64,000 nucleotides of DNA. Origin: G963422595 sp963422595. GTDB taxonomy: Bacteria > Pseudomonadota > Gammaproteobacteria > UBA4575. The position numbers and the translations under genes were made by a program. The DNA lies in NCBI GenBank assembly GCA_963422595.1, contig OY730298.1, positions 1,715,566-1,779,565 of the forward strand, read 5' to 3'. Under the pieces are notes generated by a model. It was given only the letters and a program-made list of their open reading frames with translations, did not search any database and was not told the origin of the DNA. This document shows, piece after piece, positions 58,001-64,000 of this stretch; position 1 is the first letter of the stretch, and each line of letters starts with the position of its first letter.

Positions 58001-61000
58001 ACCGTTGGTCAATCCACGAATGCGGAAGCTGTAGGTGGTGTTGTTGGTGAGCCCGGTGACGAGGTAGTAGGCGTGTCTGGTGTTGATGGTGGCTGATATG
58101 TCGCTCCAGTCGCCAGTCTCGCTGTTGCCGCTCCAGTATTTGATCTGGTATTTGCTGATGGTGGTGTCGCGCTGATCTGTCAGGGTCGGATCACGCCAGA
58201 TCAGCTCGACTTGTCTGTACCTGGCATGGGCACTGATTTGAGTAGACGCTTTCTGTACCGGCGGTGTCGCCGGGGTGGCACTGGCGGATCTGGATTTGAC
58301 CCCGGCAATATTGCCGACCATCACCCGAATGCGGAAGTGGTATTTGGTGCCGTTGGTCAAACCGGTCACCGGGGGGCTGTTGGTGGTGTCGGCATTACTG
58401 CCCGGCATGTCGGTCCATCTGCCGCTCTCGGGGCTGCCAGTCCAGTATTTGTATTGGTAGCTGGTGATGGCAGGATTGTTGGGGTGGTCCCAGGTTAGTG
58501 TGACTTGTCCGCTGTCAGCTACCGCCGTAAGACTGGTGGGTCCGGGCGGCGCTGCCGGCGCTGCCGACGGTGCCGCTACCAGCTTGACTCCGATGACACT
58601 GGATGCTGGCCCATAGGCCGCCGGCCCATGGGCGTAGTCACCGGCCACGGCCCGAATGCGGAAGTAGTATTTGACGCCGGTGGGTAAACCGGTCACTACG
58701 TGGCTGATGGTGTCTTTGTCGCTGCCGGGGATGTCGCTCCAGGCATTCCAGTCGGGTTTAGTCCCGATGTGTGCAATCGGCACGCCCCGCCGCCGGATCT
58801 GGTATTTGATGATGTCGGCATTGTTGGGATTACCCCAGCTTAGTGTTATTTGTCGGTCGCCGGGTACCGGTGCTACCGCAGTGACGACAGGCCTGTCGCC
58901 AGGCGCGGTCGGAGTGGGCCCGGGGGTCACGGTAATGACGTCGGAGGGCGCCCCGGTAACGTTGCCGGTGGCTACCGCCCGAATGCGGAAGTTGTACTCG
59001 GTGCCGTCGGTTAGACTCCGTACTGAGCGGCTCTGCGTAGTCGCACTCATTGCACCTGTAAAGTCAGCCCAGCCACCGGCAGGTTCGGTATTGCCAGTCC
59101 ATTGTTTATATTCGTAGTGGGTGATGGCGAGGTTGTTGGGAATGCTCCAGCGGAACTTGACTTTGCCACTGCGTGCAATCACTTTGAGCCCGACCGGGGC
59201 CGCCGGTGCTGTCACGGCAGAGGAGGTCGCTGTGACGGTAGAGGTGGCAGCAGAGGTGAGTGATTCGGTGGCGCCGCCAGCATCGGTCCAGCTGACGGTG
59301 ACGGTGATGGTGGCCCCAACGTCGGCTTGCTTGAGTACGTAGGTGCTACTGGTGGCGCCGCTGATGGCGGTGTTATCGCGTTTCCACTGATAGATGAAGA
59401 TTAGATTGACCGGGCCGTCGGGGTCGGAGATGCTGGAGGTCGCCGCAATCAGGGTCTGGCCCTGGCTGGCGCTGCCGGTGATGGTGACGCTGCCGATCGG
59501 CGGGTCGTTTATGTCCAATACGTTCGCGGTCGCTGTCGAGGTGAGGGTTTCGGCAGTGCCGCCATCATCGGTCCAGCTGACGGTGACGCTGATGACGGCC
59601 CCGACGTCGGCTTGCGTCAGGGTGTAGGTGCTACTGGTGGCACTGCTGATGTCAGTCGTCAGCACGTGGGTGCTGCCGCCACTGATGACAGTCACGCCGC
59701 GCTTCCATTGGTAGGTGAAGGTTAGACTGCTGGGGCCGTCGGGGTCGACGATGGTGCTGGTCACTGCGGTCAGTGTTTGGCCCTGGGTGGCGGCGCCGGT
59801 GATGGTGACGGCGCCGGTCGGCGGGTCGTTGGCGTCGGTTACGCTCGCGGTTGCAGTCGAGGTAAGAGTTTCGGCAGCACCGCCGCTGTCGGTCCAGCTT
59901 ACGGTGACGCTGATGGCTTTCCCGACGTCGGCTTGCGTCAGCACGTAGGTGTTGCCGGTGGCGCTGCTGATGGCAGTGCTATCGCGTTTCCATTGGTAGG
60001 TGAAGGTCAGACTGGCGGGGCCGTCCGGGTCAACGATGGTGCTGGTCACGGCAGTCAGGGTCTGGCCCTGGGTGGGGGTGCCGGTGATGGTGACGCTGCC
60101 GGTCGGTGGGTCGTTGGCATTGGTTACACTGGTGGTCGCCGTCGAGGTGAGGGTTTCCGCGGCGCTACCAGCATCGGTCCAGCTCACGGTGACGCTGATG
60201 GCCTTCCCGACGTCGGCTTGCGTCAGCACGTAGGTGTTGCCGGTGGCGCTGCTGATGGCAGTGCTATCGCGTTTCCATTGGTAGGCGAAGGTTAGACTGC
60301 TCGGGCCGTCGGGGTCAACTATGGCGCTGGTCACGGCGGTCAGGGTCTGGCCCTGGGTGGGGGTGCCGGTGATGGTGACGGCGCCGGTCGGTGGGTCGTT
60401 TATGTTGGTTACACTCGCGGTCGCAGCAGAGGTGAGGGTTTCGGCAGTGCCGCCATCATCGGTCCAGCTTACGGTGACGCTGATGGCCTTCCCGACGTCG
60501 GCTTGCGTCAGGGTATACGATGCCTGGGTAGCGCTGCTGATGGCAGTGCTATCGCGTTTCCATTGGTAGCTGAAGGTTAGACTGGCGGGGCCGTCGGGGT
60601 CGGAGATGCCGGAGGTGTTCGCGATCAGTGTTAGTCCCTGGGTGGGGGTGCCGGTGATGGTGACGGACCCGGTCGGGGCGCCGTTATCGTCATCGGTCAG
60701 GGTGACGGCGACGCTGGCGATGCTCACTGAGTTGTAGCCGCCACCAGAGGCTGCATGGGTGATGGTGGTACTGCGGTCGGCACTGGTGCTGTCGTCCACG
60801 CCGGTGACGGTGATGGGCTGTGCCGTATCCCAGTTGCGGGTGTTAAAGGTCAGGGCCGCAGACACGGTGGCCACGCCGGTATTGCTGCTGGTGGGGGTGA
60901 CGGTGACGTCGCCACTCGGCTGAGTGTCGAGCACTACGGTGTAGGTGGCGGTGCGCCCGGCGCTGGCTTCGGTGACGGTGACCGCAGTCTTGGATAAGGT

Positions 61001-63796
61001 GACGCCGACGGTGTCGTCATCGGTCAGGGTAACACTGACACCGGGAATGACCACTGAGTCGTAGCCGCCGCCAGCGGCTGCATGGGTGATGGTGGTGCTG
61101 CGATCGGCACTGGTGCTGTCGTCGACACCGGTGACGGTGATGGACTGTGCCGCAGGCCAGGTGGCAATGGTAAACGTCAGGGAGGCCGGGGATACGGTGG
61201 CCACGTTGGTATCGCCGCTGGTGAGGGTGACGGTGACATTGCCACTCGGCCGGGTGTTGAGTCTTACGGTGTAGGTGTCGGTATTACTGTTGCCACTGGC
61301 TTCGGTGACGGTGACCGCAGTCTTGGATAAGGTGACACCGGCGGTGTCGTCATCGGTCAGGGTGACACTGACGCTGGGAATGACCACTGCGTTGTAGCCG
61401 CCGCCAGCGGCTGTATGGGTGATGGTGGTGGTTCTATCCGCATCGGTGCGGTCATCCACGCCGGTGACGGTGATGGTCTGTACCGCAGGCCAGTTGAAAG
61501 GGGTAAACGTCAGGGAGGCCGGGGAGACGGTGGCCACGTCGGTATCGCCGCTGGTGAGGGTGACGGTGACGGTGCCACTCGGCCGGGTGTTGAGTCTTAC
61601 GGTATAGGTATTGGTATTACTGCCGCCACTGGCTTCGGTGACGGTGACACTGCTCTTGGATAACGTAACGCTGGCGGTGTCGTCATCGGTCAGGGTGACA
61701 CTGACGTTGGGAATGCTCACTGAGCCGTAGCCACCACCACTGATTGTATGGGTGATGGTGGTGCTGCGGTCGGCATCGGTGCTGTCGTCCACCCCGGTGA
61801 CGGTGACTTGCTGTGCGGTATTCCAGTCGCTGGTGGTAAAGGTCAGGGAGGCCGAGGAGGCGTAAGCCACGTCGGTATCGCCGCTGGTGAGGGTGACGGT
61901 GACGGTGCCCGAGGGTTGGGTGTCCAGTACCACAGTGTAGGTGGCGGTGCGCCCAGGGCCACTGGCTTCGGTGACGGTGACACTGCTCTTGGATAAGGTG
62001 ACGCCGGCGTCATCATCGGTGTTGGTCACCGATACGTCCGGTGGGTCAATGCCGTGGTAGTTGGTATCGGTGCTGACGACCGCGGCCAGTACGATGTTAT
62101 AGGCTCGATCCCCGTCGGCCAGGCTGTCATCCTGACCGGTGACGGTGACGGTCTGTACTGTATCCCAGTTGGCTGCGGTGAAGGTCAGGCTGCTCTTGTC
62201 AACCATACCTTCAGTGGTGTCAGAACTGGAGACGGCGATTCTGACACCCTCTAACGGCTCGGTGTTCAGTACTACGTTGATGGTGTCGATGCCGCCGGCT
62301 TCGGTGGTGGCAGTGCTGCCACCGGTCTCGGTGACGGTGACGCCGGCGGTGTCGTTGTCGTTATATCGCACTGTTATATTAGTGTTCTGCTGAGAACCGT
62401 AGCTACCACCGGACGGCAAATGCCAGACAAGAATGGTACGTTGATCGCCATTATCGACCTGGTTATCCAAGACGGTGACGGTGACCCTCTGCGGGGTATT
62501 CCAGTTGCTGGTGGTAAAGGTCAGGGAGGTCGGGGAGATGGTGAGTTCATCAGGGAAATTATTACGGACTGTTACGGTCACGTTCGCAGTTGGTGCTCCA
62601 TTCAGTTTCACGGTGTAGCTGCCTGTGTTCGGCCGTCCTCCGAGTCCACCTTCTGCCAGAGACAGACTGGATGTGGAAAATGTGAAGCTGGTGTCGTCAT
62701 CGGTCAGGGTGACGGCGACGCTGGCGATGCTCACTGAGTTGTAGCCGCCCCCAGAGGCTGCATGGGTGATGGTGGTGCTTCTATCAGCAACGGTGCTGTC
62801 ATCGATACCGGTGACGGTGACCCTCTGCGGGGTATCCCAGTCGCTGGTGGTAAAGGTCAGGGAGGCCGGGGAGACTCTGGCCACGCTGGTATCGCTGCTG
62901 GTGGGGGTGACGGTGACGTCGCCCGAGGGTTGGGCGTCCAGTACCACAGTGTAGGTGGTGGTGCGCCCGGCACTGGCTTCGGTGACGGTGACACTGGTTT
63001 TGGATAAGGTGACACCGGCGTCATCATCGGTGTTGGTCACCGACACGTCCGATGGGTTCTTGCCCCTGTAGTAGGCGTCGGTGCTGACGGCCGTAGCCAG
63101 TACGATGTTATAGGATTGATCCCCGTCGACCAGGTTGTCATCCACGCCGGTGACGGTGACGGTCTGTGGGGTATTCCAGTTGGCTGTGGTGAAGACCAGG
63201 CTGCTCTTGTCAACCGTACCTTCACTGATGTCGGAACTGGATACGGCGATAGTGACGTTAGATCTCGGTTTGGTGTTCAGCACGACATTGATGGTGTCAG
63301 TGCCGCCGGCTTCGGTGGTGGTGGTGCTGTCACCGGTCTCGGTGACGGTGATGCCGGCGGTGTCGTTGTCGGTCAGGTTCACCCTGACGTTGGGGATTCT
63401 GATACCGGCGTACTTGGGACTGGGTCTTGTTGACCATAAAAAAGAGCTGATGGTGGTGGTTCGTTCCCCATCGGTGCGGTCATCCACGCCGGTGACGGTG
63501 ACAGTCCGTGGGGTGTCCCAGTTGGCTCTGGTGAAGGTGACGGAGCTCGGGGAGACTCTGGCCACGCTGGTATCGTCGCTGTTGATGCCGATGTTGATGG
63601 TGTTACTCGGCTGAGTATTGAGCACGATGGTGTAGGTGGCGGTGCGCCCGGCGCCGGAAGCTTCAGTGACGGTGACACTGCTCTTGGAAAAGATGACGCG
63701 GCCGACACTCTGTGCAGCGACCGGCAGGACACAGATGATATAGAAGATCAGGCCGAGGGCAGCGGCGAGGTGCCGCAGGGGTTGACGAGGTTTCAC
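55061..63796 (-). CDS. Giant repeat-rich autotransporter (type V secretion)
   Basis: A 2911-codon protein with a signal-like N-terminus (HLAAALGLIFYIICVLPVAA). About residues 30-1035 are nine Calx-beta-like repeats (SVTVTEASG, VTVTGVDDSTDADR, VTLTDDD). About 1035-1530 are five near-identical 90-100-residue repeats (SVTITGTPTQGQTL, DPDGP, YQWKRDSTAIS). About 1530-2045 are five fibronectin III-like domains (YQIKYWSGN, TNGTKYHFRIR). A tenth Calx-like repeat and a putative Ig fold follow, and about 2534-2911 is the outer-membrane barrel (WTLWGRAAASGF, LPYIHYTPRAGTGIWG). Such proteins are surface adhesins. GTG at 63796 gives this frame; a better start, ATG at 63924, is out of frame by one base through a poly-C run, implying phase variation. 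Confidence 0.85.
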   Translation of the reverse strand: MKPRQPLRHLAAALGLIFYIICVLPVAAQSVGRVIFSKSSVTVTEASGAGRTATYTIVLNTQPSNTINIGINSDDTSVARVSPSSVTFTRANWDTPRTVTVTGVDDRTDGERTTTISSFLWSTRPSPKYAGIRIPNVRVNLTDNDTAGITVTETGDSTTTTEAGGTDTINVVLNTKPRSNVTIAVSSSDISEGTVDKSSLVFTTANWNTPQTVTVTGVDDNLVDGDQSYNIVLATAVSTDAYYRGKNPSDVSVTNTDDDAGVTLSKTSVTVTEASAGRTTTYTVVLDAQPSGDVTVTPTSSDTSVARVSPASLTFTTSDWDTPQRVTVTGIDDSTVADRSTTITHAASGGGYNSVSIASVAVTLTDDDTSFTFSTSSLSLAEGGLGGRPNTGSYTVKLNGAPTANVTVTVRNNFPDELTISPTSLTFTTSNWNTPQRVTVTVLDNQVDNGDQRTILVWHLPSGGSYGSQQNTNITVRYNDNDTAGVTVTETGGSTATTEAGGIDTINVVLNTEPLEGVRIAVSSSDTTEGMVDKSSLTFTAANWDTVQTVTVTGQDDSLADGDRAYNIVLAAVVSTDTNYHGIDPPDVSVTNTDDDAGVTLSKSSVTVTEASGPGRTATYTVVLDTQPSGTVTVTLTSGDTDVAYASSASLTFTTSDWNTAQQVTVTGVDDSTDADRSTTITHTISGGGYGSVSIPNVSVTLTDDDTASVTLSKSSVTVTEASGGSNTNTYTVRLNTRPSGTVTVTLTSGDTDVATVSPASLTFTPFNWPAVQTITVTGVDDRTDADRTTTITHTAAGGGYNAVVIPSVSVTLTDDDTAGVTLSKTAVTVTEASGNSNTDTYTVRLNTRPSGNVTVTLTSGDTNVATVSPASLTFTIATWPAAQSITVTGVDDSTSADRSTTITHAAAGGGYDSVVIPGVSVTLTDDDTVGVTLSKTAVTVTEASAGRTATYTVVLDTQPSGDVTVTPTSSNTGVATVSAALTFNTRNWDTAQPITVTGVDDSTSADRSTTITHAASGGGYNSVSIASVAVTLTDDDNGAPTGSVTITGTPTQGLTLIANTSGISDPDGPASLTFSYQWKRDSTAISSATQASYTLTQADVGKAISVTVSWTDDGGTAETLTSAATASVTNINDPPTGAVTITGTPTQGQTLTAVTSAIVDPDGPSSLTFAYQWKRDSTAISSATGNTYVLTQADVGKAISVTVSWTDAGSAAETLTSTATTSVTNANDPPTGSVTITGTPTQGQTLTAVTSTIVDPDGPASLTFTYQWKRDSTAISSATGNTYVLTQADVGKAISVTVSWTDSGGAAETLTSTATASVTDANDPPTGAVTITGAATQGQTLTAVTSTIVDPDGPSSLTFTYQWKRGVTVISGGSTHVLTTDISSATSSTYTLTQADVGAVISVTVSWTDDGGTAETLTSTATANVLDINDPPIGSVTITGSASQGQTLIAATSSISDPDGPVNLIFIYQWKRDNTAISGATSSTYVLKQADVGATITVTVSWTDAGGATESLTSAATSTVTATSSAVTAPAAPVGLKVIARSGKVKFRWSIPNNLAITHYEYKQWTGNTEPAGGWADFTGAMSATTQSRSVRSLTDGTEYNFRIRAVATGNVTGAPSDVITVTPGPTPTAPGDRPVVTAVAPVPGDRQITLSWGNPNNADIIKYQIRRRGVPIAHIGTKPDWNAWSDIPGSDKDTISHVVTGLPTGVKYYFRIRAVAGDYAHGPAAYGPASSVIGVKLVAAPSAAPAAPPGPTSLTAVADSGQVTLTWDHPNNPAITSYQYKYWTGSPESGRWTDMPGSNADTTNSPPVTGLTNGTKYHFRIRVMVGNIAGVKSRSASATPATPPVQKASTQISAHARYRQVELIWRDPTLTDQRDTTISKYQIKYWSGNSETGDWSDISATINTRHAYYLVTGLTNNTTYSFRIRGLTNGFITTESNLVQATPLAGPPKTPARPQAVAGDSEVTLTWDNPNNPDITRYQILQWTGGGERGSWGDWNDIPGSDKDTTDYTVPGLTNGIKYSFRIRAVAGSVTGSQSPYTAVVIPAAPVVVPGGITVAVRDSVGDSIAISVGIIHTGTRTVDSVVPTTEDGGSYSFTVVLDTQPSANVTIAVSSSDTTEGTVDKNSLVFTTTNWNIPQTVTVTGQADTLTDGDQDYTIILAAAVSTDTNYHGIDPIDVAITNTDTVTATRRHTRAVTMGGFTIIGADPGSLGVEGDKIDARVTGTGIRLALPSDHRVTRATFSRRTPEQLPPPQAGVSFGAAAAYVDVDIDTPLPTSSKATVCLQRPAGMPDHAAVYHLADQDSEWEQLTGAGNQPGYICGNTQSFSPIVVGTRVLGFTTASIDDHIWTLGAALGELQLPEATNGDSTITYRLHPRLPAGVNFDAATRRIHGTPTQVHDTTSYTYTATATDGDTATLQFSITVEAAAVQQRARALDVVLSALGRTAATDAVDIISNRFTATAAARPEVTLGGTALTSAFDADAVARVKDTLTATDRQHWYARDTKPQLLRSAKQLLTQSNFAIPLTTADGDTAADWTLWGRAAASGFSSNRLDTDGELYSGYIGLERRFGKQHNALAGIAITHSDGDADYRVAGNFLRTDGSRGAIEGEVDLEMTSILPYIHYTPRAGTGIWGMVGIGRGEVELRDEAGKVETDVDLLLAAVGGRQLLSRWHGIDFALKSDAFAVQLKSDRKLRLAEVTGVARRARVALEMSSERLLSEDAVLRPSIEFGGRWDDGDADTGVGAEIGGGLEYRASGFSVAARGRYSFAHRQSGFEDWGGSLSLTVGEAGMQGHGQGLWLSFTPEWGNPTSGVQQTWNGISVAGVEDAVSSTDTAAAGRLNLELGYGMRTRGRGWQVTPYGGLSATDEDTRYRLGGHIRANESMDLSLEGERRETADGDTEHGIFLSWKLQL

Positions 63797-63924
63797 GGCG
63801 TTGACCTGCCGGACAGGAATTTCGGGGGGGGGGGGGGGGGGGGGGTAGTAACGAAGGGTGCGGTGAGAACCCGAAGAATGGGGACGTGGTTCAATGTATC
63901 AAAGAAGCTCCGTGGTTGGTTCAT
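63793..63924 (-). other. Leader reading frame containing the poly-C tract
   Basis: An ATG at 63924 with GGAGG six bases upstream opens 43 codons (MNQPRSFFDTLNHVPILRVL, then APFVTT and a proline run) that end in TGA overlapping the GTG of the autotransporter. If the tract held 20 or 23 C instead of 22, this frame would fuse to the autotransporter and give a 43-residue longer N-terminus. The overlapping stop and start would also allow reinitiation in the present state. Confidence 0.65.
63824..63845 (-). repeat. 22-nt homopolymer (poly-C on the coding strand)
   Basis: Twenty-two consecutive G on the plus strand lie 27 bp upstream of the GTG and within the leader frame. Homopolymers of this length slip during replication and are classic contingency loci for surface proteins. 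The assembled length is uncertain because such tracts are hard to sequence. Confidence 0.9.
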
Positions 63925-63954
63925 TACACCCCTCCGCGAGATTGTTCACTATAC

Positions 63955-63988
63955 GGCATATTTATCTTATGGGCATATTTATCTTATG
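63955..63988. repeat. Perfect 17-bp tandem duplication upstream of the autotransporter
   Basis: GGCATATTTATCTTATG occurs twice head to tail, about 31-64 bp upstream of the leader ATG at 63924. It is A+T-rich and sits where promoter elements would lie, so copy number could change promoter spacing. A possible -10, TATAGT on the minus strand, lies at about 63948-63953. Confidence 0.8.
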
Positions 63989-64000
63989 CCAGTCTTAATA

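Noticed and set aside
59230..60690. Regularly spaced near-identical repeats resembling a CRISPR array
   Set aside because: The period is about 280-300 bp and the repeats are protein-coding throughout; there are no short repeats with unique spacers.

Overview
This window reads as chromosomal DNA from a gammaproteobacterium, probably a chemolithoautotrophic sulfur oxidiser able to use thiocyanate. The grounds are the gammaproteobacterial order mutL-miaA-hfq-hflX-hflK-hflC-DUF2065-hisZ-purA, a tkt-gap-pgk-pyk-fba sugar-phosphate cluster of the kind found beside Calvin-cycle genes, and a complete cobalt-type thiocyanate hydrolase operon next to a cyanase. The genus cannot be named from the sequence alone.

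Layout. At 0.1-0.7 kb lies hisI. At 0.9-10.7 kb is a minus-strand type I restriction-modification island: an HTH-fused hsdM, hsdS, a tightly packed three-gene insert (GNAT-PIN fusion, ASCH protein, DUF3800 protein), a frameshifted hsdR and a SprT/YgjP-like metallopeptidase. At 11.0-12.5 kb are a RelBE-type toxin-antitoxin pair and a HEPN-like gene that ends in an integron attC-like site. At 12.5-30.1 kb is housekeeping DNA (purA to mutL, then amiC, tsaE, nnr and queG), interrupted at 22.1-25.4 kb by accessory genes (RibD-like reductase, sohB, a decayed tetR, DUF1348). At 30.3-39.1 kb are amtB-glnK and the central carbon cluster.

At 39.7-49.5 kb is a thiocyanate/cyanate locus. It holds an outer-membrane porin (plus strand), a minus-strand operon scnB-scnA-scnC-P15K-dsrE-like-ABC ATPase-Tat-exported binding protein-permease-cbtB, and a divergent LysR regulator followed by cynS. 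ScnABC should release ammonia and carbonyl sulfide from thiocyanate, CynS handles cyanate, the ABC system probably imports the substrate, and CbtA/CbtB supply cobalt for the ScnC centre. At 51.1-54.6 kb is a metal-homeostasis block: a 197-bp direct duplication of the zur promoter and zur 5' end flanks a cbtBA operon, followed by a perfect Fur box, zur, a truncated merC-like gene and an OprB-type porin.

At 54.6-64 kb are a heptanucleotide tandem repeat, a detached fragment of autotransporter barrel DNA, and a 2911-codon repeat-rich autotransporter. Its well-placed upstream ATG and ribosome binding site are separated from the reading frame by a 22-nt poly-C tract. This looks like a translational phase-variation switch, in the OFF register as assembled.

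The most unusual items are this poly-C switch, the GNAT-PIN/ASCH/DUF3800 cassette inside the type I RM operon, the duplicated Zur-controlled promoter in front of a cobalt transporter, and the coupling of thiocyanate hydrolase to cobalt uptake. No rRNA, tRNA, CRISPR array or intact insertion sequence was recognised.
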